NCBI RefSeq assembly: GCF_018294505.1
Contig: NC_057807.1
Coordinates: 273,029,369-273,093,368, forward strand
Direction: 5' to 3'
Source of the DNA: Triticum aestivum
Lineage: Eukaryota; Streptophyta; Magnoliopsida; Poales; Poaceae
Length of the DNA stretch: 64,000 nt
The notes under the pieces were generated by a model. That model made no database searches and was not told where the DNA came from. It worked only from the letters and a program-made list of their open reading frames with translations. Positions 46,964-58,346 of the stretch are shown here, one piece after another (within the stretch, counting starts at the first letter, position 1; every line of letters starts with the position of its first letter). A program made the position numbers and the translations under genes.

Positions 46964-47984
46964 TGGTGGGGGATTGCTGGATTATGGATGGGCTTAGGCC
47001 CATATAAGACAATAATCCTTGGTTAATCTCTAAGGCCCATGCATGTGTACGGCAAGTGGTGGGAAGTGTGAGAAGTTTAGTACCATACTGCTACAGTAAG
47101 CAGAGTGAGACCTCTTTATAAGGGATGCTCTACCACTTGCTATTGGAAGCTTGGGAATATGAGTTGTACATGTGCGCTCCTCCTCCTCCGCCGCCCGCCT
47201 CGCCTCGCTACGCCTCGCATCATCACGACGCGCGCGCGCCGTAGGTTGCGGGAATGAGCTGAGCCGAAGCTTATTTTTGCCGATGAGGAATGGTTAATCA
47301 ATCTCAGATTAATTACCGAGTCGCTTGGAAGTGCCACTGTCCGAGATGTTGGACCGTGGGCTATTCACGGACTCGGTTGTGGGCCTGGCCTAGGCCCATC
47401 TACCCGACGGCCTATATAAAAAGATGTTGGTTAGTGGAGTGAACCCTAACTCAGTTCACTCACTCCCTCTCGCACAACCCTAGCCGTCATCTACTGTTCC
47501 TCTCTCTGTGCTGCTTCTGACGATCCCATCCCGACAACCACGTGCACGGTTGGTCGGGAGAGCAGGTGCCTTCGGAACCCTGTCGTTTGAGATCCTGCCC
47601 GGGAGAACGGCAATAAGGTTTTTAGGGAGCGTCTCGACGCGACTGCTCCTGATCCGTCCCGTCTTCGTCCGCCTCTGCTTCCACTACTTCCTCTACATCG
47701 ACTCCATGGCCGACGACTAAGTCGCCAAGAAGAAGGCCTTGGCTGATGTCGAGGCTGATGCTGCCGCTGCCTCGTTGGCCTGGCCAACTGGAGGTTATGA
47801 CTCGTTCATCCCCTATCTGCTCATTCATGTGCTGGGCGTATATATGTTGTTCATAGATGTTTCGTTTCTATGTACTGTACATGCTCACATGCTTAGGTAT
47901 CGATATGAGATGCATACCGTATTTGCCATGCTTATCATTTACTCGTGGATTAGATTAGTTGGAAAAGTGCTAATATTTCCAACA
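46964..47984 (+). repeat. Right LTR of copia element 2
   Basis: 1021 bp with a TATA box (TATATAAA) at 47413-47420. Its last ~540 bp are repeated at 50171-50702 as part of a tandem duplication. Confidence 0.87.
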
Positions 47985-48191
47985 CGAAGTTGGTTCCTCA
48001 GGACCCTGCGTCCACATCAAAGCGACGTCGCCCGAGAGATCGCGTCGGTCAGCGCTGCTATCTCATCCGTCCTATCCGATCACATCGCATGGCATCAATA
48101 TCAGACGTGGCATGCTTTGAGAAGCTCTTAGATTAACCAGTTTAGCTAACATGAGACAAGAAGAAAAGGAAAAAGAATTACACACTGGGAT

Positions 48192-49946
48192 TTGGTTGAT
48201 GGGGATGGTGAGCTAGTGGAATGCACCGCCTCAACCAAAGTAATTGTTAATAGAGTTCCCGGCAGAAGCTTCACTCGTGCTAAGGGCCTTAGGCAGGGGG
48301 ACCCCATCTCTCCCCTTCTATTCGTCATCGTTATGGATGTGCTATCACGCATCATGATCAAGGCTGCTAATCTTGAGGTTATTGGAAAATATCCGGGCAT
48401 TGATGCTCATCAGTCGGTGTCGATCTACGCAGATGATGTGGTCCTATTTGTAAAACCCAAGGAGCTGGACCTCACGTTTGTTAGATTGGTGTTGCAAGTG
48501 TTTGGTGAGGCCTCTGGGCTTAGAATCAACTATCATAAGTCGATGGCCATCTTGATTCATGGGGATAACAGCGATGGAGATCGGGTGCAGTCCATTTTAC
48601 ACTGTCGTTTGGGGAACTTCCCGTGCAAATATCTTGGTCTCCAACTTGCCATCCGACAGCTTTCGAGGGCAGATTGGCAGCCCATGATCGATCAAGCCAA
48701 GAGCTTCGCCCCGGCCTGGCAAAGAGGGCTTATACATCGTCCAGGACGTTTGGTGCTCGTTAAGTCGGTGATTGCAGCCAAACCTATCCATCACTTCATG
48801 ATCACGGAGGCTCTAGTCTGGGTTTTTCAAGAGATCGACCAATGGATGCGCTCGTTCTTTTGGGCTGGTAAAGAGAAAATGAATGGTGGCCAATGTCTTG
48901 TGGCCTGGAGCTCGGTTTGCAAACTGACATGGCAAGGTGGTTTGGGCATTCTGAATCTCCAATTGCAAGGGTTGGCTTTGAGAGTGCGTTGGGAATGGCT
49001 AAGAAGGACGGACCCTGACAGGCCATGGCAAGGCTTGCCCATGGCGGTTGACAGAGAGGTCCGGGAGGTTTTTGACAGCATGGTGCACATCACCGTGGGG
49101 AAGGGCAGCAAGGTCTTGTCCTGGAGAGATCGATGGATCCATGGTTTTGCGGTCAAGGACATCGTGCCGCTAATTCATGCACTGGTGGACACGCGTACGA
49201 TCAATCGCCGCACCGTTGAGGAAGGGCTCTTGGAGGGGCGTTGGCTGCATGATATCAGCGGAGAGGTTAATTTTGTTGGCCACATGCAGCTCTTACATCT
49301 TAATCTCACGATCAGCACGATCAATTGCGACCCCAATAGGGAAGATTCTTTCTCTTGGCCGGCTGACCCGTCAGGATCTTACACTGCTAAGTCCACCTAT
49401 AATCGTCTTTGCCGAGGCGCCGAAAGAGCTCCCTACGCCGCTTGCATTTGGAGAAGTTGGGCCCTCTTGAAGTGTAAACTCTTCGTGTGGTTGGCAGTGC
49501 AATACCGGATTTGGACCTCTGACAGGAGAGCTAGGCATGGACTCCAGGACGCCCCATCCTCTTGCTTCATGTGTCTTCAAGATGAGGATAATGCGGACCA
49601 CATTCTCGTTCAGTGCGTCTATGCTAGGGAAGTGTGGCACTACATTTTTGAGACACTCAGCTTCAGAGGTAGCATCCCCAGACCAGAGGACACGCTTCTA
49701 GAGTGGTGGCTGGCCACGAGGACAAATTTCAGGAGGAATCTGAAGCGCGGCTTTGATACGGTAGTCATCGAGACCACTTGGGCTCTTTGGAAGCAACGTA
49801 ACGCTATAGTCTTTCACCGGATCAATCAGCAGAAGACCGCATCTGAGTTGGCCCTCGCCATCATTGCGGAGCTAAAAGAATGGAGGCTGGCGGGCTTGGG
49901 TGGAGGAGGTTATGGCTCGTTTTGTGAGAGTGTAGGCATAGGTTAG
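48192..49946 (+). CDS. LINE reverse transcriptase C-terminal part with zf-RVT domain
   Basis: A 584-codon open frame. The first ~11 residues (MVDGDGELVEC) come from the flank and target site, so the start is accidental. LINE sequence begins at 48225. Visible RT motifs: GLRQGDPISPLLF, then SIYADDVVLF (catalytic YADD), GLRINYHKS and KYLGLQLAIRQLSRADW. The C-terminus has the zinc-binding RVT-associated domain (SCFMCLQDEDNADHILVQC, C-X2-C...H...C). The endonuclease and RT N-terminus are missing, so it cannot transpose alone. The remaining frame is uninterrupted, suggesting a fairly young insertion. Confidence 0.9.
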   Translation: MVDGDGELVECTASTKVIVNRVPGRSFTRAKGLRQGDPISPLLFVIVMDVLSRIMIKAANLEVIGKYPGIDAHQSVSIYADDVVLFVKPKELDLTFVRLVLQVFGEASGLRINYHKSMAILIHGDNSDGDRVQSILHCRLGNFPCKYLGLQLAIRQLSRADWQPMIDQAKSFAPAWQRGLIHRPGRLVLVKSVIAAKPIHHFMITEALVWVFQEIDQWMRSFFWAGKEKMNGGQCLVAWSSVCKLTWQGGLGILNLQLQGLALRVRWEWLRRTDPDRPWQGLPMAVDREVREVFDSMVHITVGKGSKVLSWRDRWIHGFAVKDIVPLIHALVDTRTINRRTVEEGLLEGRWLHDISGEVNFVGHMQLLHLNLTISTINCDPNREDSFSWPADPSGSYTAKSTYNRLCRGAERAPYAACIWRSWALLKCKLFVWLAVQYRIWTSDRRARHGLQDAPSSCFMCLQDEDNADHILVQCVYAREVWHYIFETLSFRGSIPRPEDTLLEWWLATRTNFRRNLKRGFDTVVIETTWALWKQRNAIVFHRINQQKTASELALAIIAELKEWRLAGLGGGGYGSFCESVGIG

Positions 49947-50075
49947 CTTGTTAGGTGTCCTAGGGTGTGCGCTTCTTTTTGGAAGCTCTTTTTCTTTTCT
50001 GCTACTCTTGTAAATATCGCTTGCTCTCTCCTTCTATAAAGTTATGGTACGCCTTTGGCGTACTCTCAAAAAAAA
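48225..50075 (+). mobile_element. 5'-truncated LINE with 13-bp target duplication
   Basis: The target duplicate GCTAGTGGAATGC is at 48212-48224 and 50076-50088. The insert ends with a short A tract after GGCGTACTCTC and begins inside the reverse transcriptase. It lies in unit 1 of the tandem duplication only. Confidence 0.92.
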
Positions 50076-50934
50076 GCTAGTGGAATGCGACACTGGGTCC
50101 ATGCTGACGATGCACAACCCCATTGGCTAAGATGTCGAGTTAGCGAAAAGCCAACGACCTGATATATGAACCCTAACTCGGTTCACTCACTCCCTCTCGC
50201 ACAATCCTAGTCGTCATCTACTGTTCCTCTCTCTGTGCTGCTTCCGGCGATCCCATCCCGACGACCGCGTGCACGGTTGGTTGGGAGAGCAGGTGTCTCC
50301 GAAACTCTGTCGTTCGAGATCCTGCCAGGGAGAACGGCAATAAGGTTTTTGGGGAGCGTTTCAACGCGACTGCTCCTGATCCGTCCCTGTCTTGGTCCGC
50401 CTCTGCTTCCTCTACATCGACTCCATGACTGACGACGAAGTCGCCAAGAAGAAAGCCCTGACTAATGCCAAGGCTGCTGCTGCCGCCGCCGCGTTGGCCT
50501 GGCCAATCGGAGGGCATGACTCGTTTATCCCCTATCTGCTCGTTTATGTGCTAGTCTTATATATGTTGTTCATAGATGTTTCGTTTCTATGTACTGTACG
50601 TGCTCACATGTTTAGGTATTGTTATGAGATGGATACCGTATTTGCCATGCTTATCATTTACTCGTGGATTAGATTAGTCAGAAAGTGCTAGTATTTTCAA
50701 CACGAAGTTGTTCCTCGGGGCATTAATGTCAGACGTGGCATGCTTTGAGAAGCTCTTAGATTAACCAGTTTAGCCGACATGAGACAAGAAGAAAAGGAAA
50801 ACGAATTACACACTGGGATGTGGTTGATGGGGATGGGGAGCTAGTCGAATGCGACAGTGGGTCCAAGCTGACGATGCACAACCCCATTGGCTAAGATGTC
50901 GAGTTAGCGAAAAGCCAACGACCTGATATATGAA

Positions 50935-51344
50935 GTGAAAGGTGAAACGATATCAAAGTAAATCAGCACATACATATCCACTAGAGGTAAAGCGATAACA
51001 TATGAGGTGAGTGGCCATCATGAAAAGATTGCTTTGACTGATGCAGAATGGATATCTCAGTCAAAATGACAAAATGACACTGAGCTGGCCAAATTGGTAG
51101 TAATGTTGATCACATGAAGCAAAGGTTACCATGAAAATAAGCTGAGCATTAGTACCTACTCTACCACTGTGGTGGTGGCAATTAGTGATCAGAATGTTTC
51201 CTTTTCCTTTTCGACCAAATTTGAGCAGCTAAACGGACCAAGAAGCAAAAGAACTACTACTGCAATTGGCATCATATAATAATTCCTAACTCTAAGTAAA
51301 GTAAGAAGACGTAGCAGTAATTAACAACAACACTCGATTAAGCT
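50935..51344 (-). other. Spacer and presumed SCR 3' UTR
   Basis: AT-rich with no gene. The region just beyond the SCR stop (51344 downwards) is the likely 3' UTR. Confidence 0.4.
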
Positions 51345-54146
51345 CTAGCGTCCAGAGGAGGCGTGCATGGGGCGCCAGGCCGACGCGGTGAGCAGGGTGA
51401 GGTCCTTCCACCCGAGCTTGAGGGCGCCGTTCTCCTCGACGAGCGTGTAGCCGTCGGAGGGGAACATGCCAAGGAGCAGCGCGGCCTGCGCGGCGGCGCT
51501 GCCGGCCAGCGAGGCCGCCCCGAAGCCCGAGCGGGCGAGCCTGTCGCGCCAGCAGCCGAACTTGACGTCCCCGGTGCGCGACGGCCCGCCCACGGCCAGC
51601 ACGTTGCGGATCTCCCGCGACAGCAGCTGCTGCTCCACGACGTGCCGCTCCGGGCTGTCCTCGCCGTAGCTGGCGTCCAGCGAGTCGAACAGCGCCGAGT
51701 AGTAGTGGATCGCCTCCACGAACCGCGCCAGGAACGACCCCGTGTGCCGCAGGTCCTGCTCCACCATCGTCACCACCTTGGGCGCCAACCTGATACATCC
51801 ATCCATCCACCATTCTCAACATCAGTACAGCAATTCATGCAGATGCAGGAGTAGATGACAGTGATTTCCGTCAGCTAAATATAGAATCAGCATGAGTGGC
51901 ACTTGGAACGAGAAAGTTGGGACCTTTTTAGAATGAAAAGTTGGTCATGATGATGAGAGCCTTTTAGTGATCCACAAACAAAACGGAAGAGAAATCTTTC
52001 CAACTTCTCGGATCACCAAAGTTGAAACCTTTCTAGAGTAATCCTAAAAAGCCGGTCATAATGACAAACTTTTAGCGCCCCAAATAGCAGTTTTTTAAGT
52101 AGTGTACTACTAGTACTACATCTCCTGACCTTAAACCAAATCAACGCATTGTCATTGATGCTTGCTTGATCGTGCAGTACTATGAGGGTGCTTGATACAA
52201 GGGACTATTTTTAGTCTGACTAAAAATAGTCTTTTTTAGAGGCTAAAGTTTCAAGCACCCCTGACTAAAAAGAGGCTAGGACTAGTCTTGAGGCTAAAAT
52301 CTTTTAGTCATGAGAAACCTACTAAAATATGTATTAGCTCTCTCTCTCCTCATTTAATTCCTCTCCTTAGTTCTGGATTGGAGGGTTTGGAGGATAATAA
52401 ATAATCAATAACTAGATTTTAGTCTCTTTAGTATTTGGATCCAAGCATGGGTGAAACTAGCAAGTTTTAGTCCCACTACTTTTAGTCATGGGACTAAAAC
52501 GTATCCAAGCATGCTCTATGTCACGGTGTCACATTGGTAAGGAAATGCAGGCTGGAAAGTAGGCATGATTCCATGGTAGACTTGACAATGGAAGCAGCAT
52601 GGCGTAGAGTAGGAGTAGCACAGCACACAGACAGACACCCAAAGGTAGAGTAGAGTACAGTGGAGTGCTCCTACCTTTTGATGAGACACAGCGTGTTGGA
52701 GTCCGAGCCGGTGACGTCGTAGAGAGAATGGTGCAGCCAGTGGACGGCGACGGCCTCGCGCCGCGTGACGCCCAGCTTCTCCGGGTCAAGATTCCCGGCC
52801 TTGTCCGCCACGGGGCAGAACTCGAAGGGCAGGCCCAGCGTGTCGGCGAAATCGGACAGCCGCTTCCCGGTGGCCTCCAGGGCGTCCATGGAGGCGCCGA
52901 GGCCGGTCAGCCTCACCCTCGGCGGGCCGCCGGGGCGGGACGCCAGGATGTGGAACAGCCCCGGCCACTGGAGCCCCTGCATGATGTCCAGGTCGATGAT
53001 GTGGACGCGCTCCTCGCGCTCGAACGCCTCCTGGATCGCCTGGTTCGCCGTGAAGTGGGAGAACTTAACGAGGGGACTGATGCCGTTGAACACCTGGAAG
53101 GCAGCGGCGACGCGGCCGTTCACCAGGCGGGACGCCGCCGGGGAGGCGTGGGGCAGCGGCGCGTAGAGGCCGAGGCAGGAGCTGACGAGGCGGGCCGACA
53201 CAGCCTCCGCGAAGTAGGCGGCGACCCGCTGCGTGGAGGTGCCGAAGGGGGTGGCCAGCTCCGCGATCTCCAGCAGCGCCGTCTGGGCCTCGTCGAGGTT
53301 GTCGGCGTTCACCGACTCCGCGCACTGCAGGAGCAGCGTCAGCAGGTGCAGACCCTCCTCGTCGCGCTGCTTCCGTCGCTGCCCCTCTTTCCGCTCCTTG
53401 ACCGCCGCGGAAGCGGCTGCGGCGGCCGCGGCGGTTTCCTCCGCGGACGGAGGCTTGGGCGACTGCGGCGGGTTGTTGGGCTCCCGTTCCTCCTCGCGGC
53501 GCCGCTTGTCCGGAGGCGGGGGAGGGAGCGCCGCCATGGGCATTGGGGCGTTAGGGAGGAGAGCGGGCTGATGCTGCTGCGGCGGGGCGGGGTCGGATGC
53601 GAGGAGGGATCGGAGGCGGAGCTCGAGGAGCGAGGCCAGCCCGGGGTTGCAGGGGTGGATGATCTCGCGGACGTTGTGGATGAGCTGCGCGACGGACACC
53701 CCGGCGCCGCTGCTCCCGATGATGTCCCGGATGATGCCGTCCACGAACGCCGTGGTGTTGGCCGCCTCGCCCGCCTGCGCCGGCGCGGCGGCGGCGGCGA
53801 CGTCCATATGATCCACTTGCTGCTGGAGCTGGAACGGCGGAAGCAGCTGGGAGGGCAGCGCGGGCAGCTGCGCGGTCGCCGACGACAGCACGGGCGGTCC
53901 GGCGGTCATGTCCGACAGGTCCCCCGTGACGTGGCGGCGCGGCGGGGGCAGGTCCATGTCGGTGGCTGGGCGCTTGCGGACCATGGCGGCGGGTTCTTGG
54001 TCTTGGTGGTCTAGGAGGTGGAGGAGGAAGTCGGGAGGGCAGGGGAGCAGGTGGCAGTGGGAGGAGGAGGAGGCGGTGGCATGGGAATAAGAGGAGCGGG
54101 AGGCGGAGGAGGACGAGGAGAAGAGGAGGAGGGAGGAGGAGCCCAT
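51345..54146 (-). CDS. SCR: SCARECROW GRAS-family transcription regulator
   Basis: Exon 1 54146-52675 and exon 2 51789-51345, joined at AAAAG|GTAGG ... ATCAG|GTTGG inside the codon for Arg491, give 638 residues. The N-terminal part is low-complexity (Ser-, Pro-, Gln- and Ala-rich) with the SCR-typical [18 protein letters not shown] and a conserved [20 protein letters not shown] block (residues 135-154). The GRAS domain follows: LHR I from about 266 ([20 protein letters not shown]), VHIID at 381-385, LHR II about 425-475, PFYRE about 511-560, SAW about 563-632 (WRD, ending [15 protein letters not shown]). SCR partners with SHORT-ROOT in the nucleus and directs endodermis/cortex division and leaf patterning. 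All GRAS motifs are intact. The single intron position fits my recollection of SCR genes. The first ATG gives the full conserved start. Confidence 0.96.
52184..52516. mobile_element. Non-Stowaway MITE (333 bp) in the SCR intron
   Basis: Imperfect terminal inverted repeats (GAGGGTGCTTGATAC against GAGCATGCTTGGATAC) with subterminal ACTAAAA/TTTTAGTC words on both arms, and a TAT duplicate on both sides. The 3-bp target size points to a PIF/Harbinger or CACTA-like origin. Confidence 0.7.
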
Positions 54147-54640
54147 CTAGTAACGCCAAGGGGAAGCGGCCGGCGCGCGCATGGCGAGCGACCGGAGCGG
54201 GGCGGGGCGGGAGAGGTTGTGGATTCTACTGGGATTTTTATGTGTTTTGGCGCCGCGCGCGCGCTGGGCTGGCGGCTGTCGAGGCGAGTCGGGGTGGGGA
54301 GAGGAGAGTGGAGTAAAGTGGAAGAAGCCGACGAGAGGGGAACAAGAGCGTGAGCACAACTGGTTAGGGGAACATCGAGGATTCCAGGGCCAATTTATGG
54401 CGCATGACTCGTCGTCGTCGGCGTCCTACTCCTACCGGCGTGAGACGAGGAGGGTTTTGCCCTTGGGCTATGTGTTTTCGCTTTCTTTTACTTTCCCTCC
54501 TTGTGATTTTCTCTTGGCAATGCTTTCATCCACTGCTAATGATAATGTCCCAACAGCATATGACAATGCTGGGGAGTACAATGTGTGGTACGACTAGTAC
54601 CTGCATCCTCCGTTCTTGTTTATTAGTTGGGTGGGGCTAG
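54147..54640 (-). promoter_or_regulatory. SCR upstream region and 5' UTR
   Basis: GC-rich just upstream of the SCR start (GGCGCCGCGCGCGCG near 54250), turning AT-rich by 54600. No motif assigned with confidence. Only about 0.5 kb separates the SCR start from a repeat block. Confidence 0.4.
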
Positions 54641-57050
54641 ATCCCAGTCTAGTCGTCAAGTGACACAACATATAAAAGGAAGAAAAAAAAAGAAAATTAA
54701 AATTTCTTTTCGCACGGATCTTCATGTAAGATCTCACAAATATAGCTTAGGTAAGTCTTAATCGACTGAGACTTGGCAATCCAGTTGTTAGTTCTCTCAT
54801 ATTTTTGGTCAAATTTTCATCATAATAAATTCAACAAAGAAAATGCATATTATATATTGTAAAAATAGGGACCGAATAACTGGAGAACATCAACTAGGGG
54901 CGGCCGCTCCACTTGGGGTGACTCGGGAGGCGATCAAACCCTGGCCGTCTGCCCTCCCACCCCGAGCTTTGGGCGCCGAGGTGGTTGTGCCGTCTTTTTT
55001 GGCCTTTTACTGGGCCTTTCCCAGCGTCATCCATATGCTAAAAAAACAGCCCAAAGAAAAAACACATGGCAAAAATGCATATAAATTTTGACATGATGGC
55101 AAAAATGCATATAAATTTTGACATGATGGCAAAAAATAGTGTAAAAATTGAAATGATGCACGCAAAAAAAATACCTGTTGTGATGCACGACAAGAGATTT
55201 TGCCATGCATTACTAGGAAAAAAGGCAAATTGTACTTTGTGAAAGGCAGAAAAATCCCATGTCCATAAATGTAAAAAAATAGTATATAGAAAATAATTTA
55301 CAAGGTATGTTAAAAAATGCCATGCTAAGTCCAATAAAATTGCCATGCTCCAAATAATAAAAATTGCCATGGTGTAAAAAAAACTACCATGCTCTAAGTA
55401 TAAAACATGCCATGCCCTGGAAAAAAGAAAAATTCCATCATGAAATAATAATAATGCCATGTACTAAATAATAAAAATTGCATGCTATATACACTAAAAC
55501 TACCATAGTACTAGCAAGATAAAAAATGCCATTCTAGGTTAGTCATATAAACATGTCAAATTTTGTGGAAAAAAAATCTTTTGAAAAAAGCAAAATGTGT
55601 TTTGAGAAAAACAGAAAAAAGCCATGTCGAATTTTTTTAAGAAGTTTACAAAAAATTACCATGGTATATTAAAAAATGGCATGCTAAGTCCAATAAATTT
55701 TCGAAGTTCCATGATAATAAAATTTCCATGATTTAAAAATAATAAAAACGGCCATGCTCTCAACAATAAAACTGCCATGCTATAAATATATAAAAATAAA
55801 TGGTATGGAAAAAGGAAAAGTTCATCGTTAAATAATAAGAATGTCACATACTAAATAATAAAAATGACAGGATACATACACTAAAACTACCATGGTTCTA
55901 ACAAAATAAAAAAAACTGCCAATTCTAGCTTAGTCATATAAACATGGCAATTTTTCTAAAATAAAATCTTTTCAAAAAAGCAAATTGTGTTAAATGTAAA
56001 GAGTGTGTAAAAAACTACAATGGTATATTAAAAAAATGCCATGCTAAGTCCAATAAATTTACTATGTTCCATGATAATAAAGTTGCCATGATGTAATAGT
56101 AATAAAAAATGCAATGCTCTAAACAATAAAACTACCATGGTGTAAATATAAAAAATGTCATGGTATGGAAAAAAGAAGAATGTCATGTACTAAATAATAA
56201 AAATGGCATGCTATACACACTAAAACTACCATGGTTCTAACAAAATAAAAAAGTGTCATTCTAGCTTATTCATATAAACATGGCAAATTTTGTGAAAAAT
56301 GTTCTTTTGGAAAAAATCAAATCGTGTTATGAGAAAGGCAGAAAAATGCCATGTCAACAAAATGTAAAAGGTACATAAAAATTACTAAGGTATATTAAGA
56401 AAATGTCTTGCTAAGTCCAATAAATTTGCCATATTCCATGATAATAAAAGTGCCATGGTGTAAAAGTAATAAAAATGCCATGCTCTAAACAATAATATTG
56501 CCATGCTCTAAAACTAAAAAATTTCATGTTCTTAAATATGCCATGGTCTAAAAAATGCCATCATTTAAATAATAAAATGCCATATACTAAAATAATAAAA
56601 ATGTCATGCTCTCACTAAAGCTACCATGGTTATAATTAAATAAAATACCATTGTCTAACAAAATAAAAAAAGAGCCAACCTAGCTTACTCATATAAACAT
56701 GCAAAAAATTGAAAAACAATTGCATGGTAAGTTCGATAAAAATGTTGTGAATGGTCGACGCTATTGCCATGGTGATTAAAACGAATTTGCATGGTAGCCA
56801 TATTGTAAAATGCCATGGTCAACACAATTGTCGTGCTAAGTCCAATAAAATTGCCATGTCAAGTATAATGGCATGCTTTGAGAATTTGTATTCCAACCAA
56901 AATGCCATGACACCACTACCACCGCAAGTTCAACCGCATACCCAAAAGATCCAATAAAAGTTTTTTTTGTGACAAAAAACTGCTATGTCTAATTTTAAAT
57001 AATTCCCTCATATGAAAAAAAGTAAATTGCCATGCTACCTACAAAAATTA
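54641..57050. repeat. AT-rich block of degenerate TGCCATG repeats
   Basis: Dozens of TGCCATG / CATGGCA words separated by AATAATAAAAA-type spacers. A higher-order unit marked by CTAGCTTAGTCATATAAACA recurs near 55543, 55933, 56270 and 56689 (spacing 340-420 bp). A clean 30-bp tandem repeat (ATGGCAAAAATGCATATAAA plus TTTTGACATG) lies at about 55063-55135. No coding. Confidence 0.8.
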
Positions 57051-58282
57051 TGTTGGTGCAATAGTTTGCCTCCCTACATTTTGAAGATCGTTGACACAAA
57101 CAATAAGGGACTAATGTGTTTGCTAGTGCACATAGAGTAACAAGTCCTTGAAGTCATGAGGAGTTTGATATAAACTCCGAAGAATATGTGATGCGTGACA
57201 GCGAGCATTATTCATGAAGCGCATGCTGTGAAGAGTGACCCCTAAAATTGCTCATGCGAAGCAGTTTGTTCGGTGGCATCCAAAGGAAGTGGCTGCAGCA
57301 GAAAGAAGTAGAAGACGAAGTGAAGATGTAGAATTCTTTTCATTGTTCTTCCTTTCTTCCATAGAGTCATAGGACCACCGTACTATTAAGAGGGGTATAG
57401 TGTTCGAAGCTTTTGTTCTTTGATGCTAAACTCAGTCCTATGAAAGTTGTGAGAGAAATGTCTTGCTGGCAAGTATTTGCTGGAGCACAAAGAGTTAGCA
57501 TTACTTGTTCCTCAAGTAATGTTACTGTTGCTTTCAAATCCGACTGTTGCAAATGTGTCGGTTGGCCATTGGCTGGACCGCTTGTCCAAAATGGTAATTT
57601 CTCGTCATGGAAGGTTGCGGCTATAGATAGCCAACCCGCACCGATTTTGTCCAGTGGTTGCTCCGTTTGATTCTGAGAAGATTGTTGAGCAACCCCCTCT
57701 CCAGAGTGATTTGAGTTTAAAATTCACTGAGAGAAAAACCTTAGAGCTGAAGAACTAGATAGTGGTTTAGCATCACTCGAATCTAAGTCCAGTACACTCC
57801 ACCTATTACTCTTGAGAGCTGCAAACTCTCTAGATGGTTAGGTGTCAATTTCTTCAGAGACCAAGAGTGATTGTGGTTCTCGAAGAAGAAGTTCGTAAAA
57901 GTTTGGAGATCACCTCAAGTATCTACCACCAGTGATCGGAATAGGGTGAAGAGAGTTTATCTTCTGTGTTAAATCACAACCCCGCCAACCAGATGTAGTC
58001 CTTGTGTAGAAGGACGAACTAGTCTATCAAATTCTCTGCCGTCGTTGAGCATCGCTGGTTATTTATTTGCACCTTATCATTCGAATTATTTTGCATGACT
58101 GAAAACAACCATGTGATTTTCTTCTATGACTGCGTCTAGTTTTGGTCCGGTAGTTTACTTTCACCCACTGATATTAGTTATCGTTCATTCTTTTGTTGGT
58201 TTCTGAGAGTTTTGAAGTTTCTGAAATAAATTTTGGAACTCCCATTCACCCTCGCCTAGTAGACATACTTCATTCCTATAAT

Positions 58283-58294
58283 TGATATCAGAGC
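58283..58294 (+). other. Primer-binding site of copia element 3
   Basis: TGATATCAGAGC, one mismatch from the tRNA-iMet complement TGGTATCAGAGC. Sits just after the LTR end. Confidence 0.7.
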
Positions 58295-58346
58295 AAGGTG
58301 CTCCTTGTCTCTACTCATTTTGGTCTAACAACCTTGGAGTCTAAGT

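Larger units (their letters stand above)
36963..47984 (+). mobile_element. Ty1-copia retrotransposon 2, disrupted by nested insertions
   Basis: LTRs at 36963-38089 and 46964-47984 share sequence from TGGTGGGGGATTG to TTTCCAACA. Copia gag remains just inside the left LTR, and pol runs from about 43690 to 46435 on the same strand. The interior 38352 to ~43650 is filled by other elements (LTR fragment, unknown repeat, gypsy-like LTR piece, CACTA fragment), which replace most of gag and the protease. No matching 5-bp target duplication is seen (CTTCA on the left, CGAAG on the right). Confidence 0.85.
47440..50934 (+). repeat. Tandem duplication of LTR 3' part plus flank
   Basis: Unit 1 (about 47444-50170, including a later LINE) and unit 2 (50171-50934) both run from CCCTAACTC[AG]GTTCACTCA through the LTR end (TTTCAACA/TTCCAACA) and flank to AACGACCTGATATATGAA. 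Both breakpoints share TGAA (47440-47443 and 50931-50934), consistent with microhomology. Unit 2 lacks about 90 bp after the LTR end. Confidence 0.88.

Noticed and set aside
47508..48131. Small frames in copia 2 LTR (for example MADVEADAAAASLAWP)
   Set aside because: Short LTR-internal frame with stops in other copies. Unlikely to be a protein-coding gene.
48192..48224. Start codon of the LINE frame as a true start
   Set aside because: The first codons lie in the flank and target duplicate, outside the LINE insertion.
51292..51854. Alternative frames overlapping SCR exon 2
   Set aside because: Only the frame 51789-51345 carries PFYRE and SAW motifs and joins exon 1 in phase.
52665..54014. 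Plus-strand 449-codon frame opposite SCR
   Set aside because: It is the GC-rich antisense shadow of the SCR exon, with no domain of its own.
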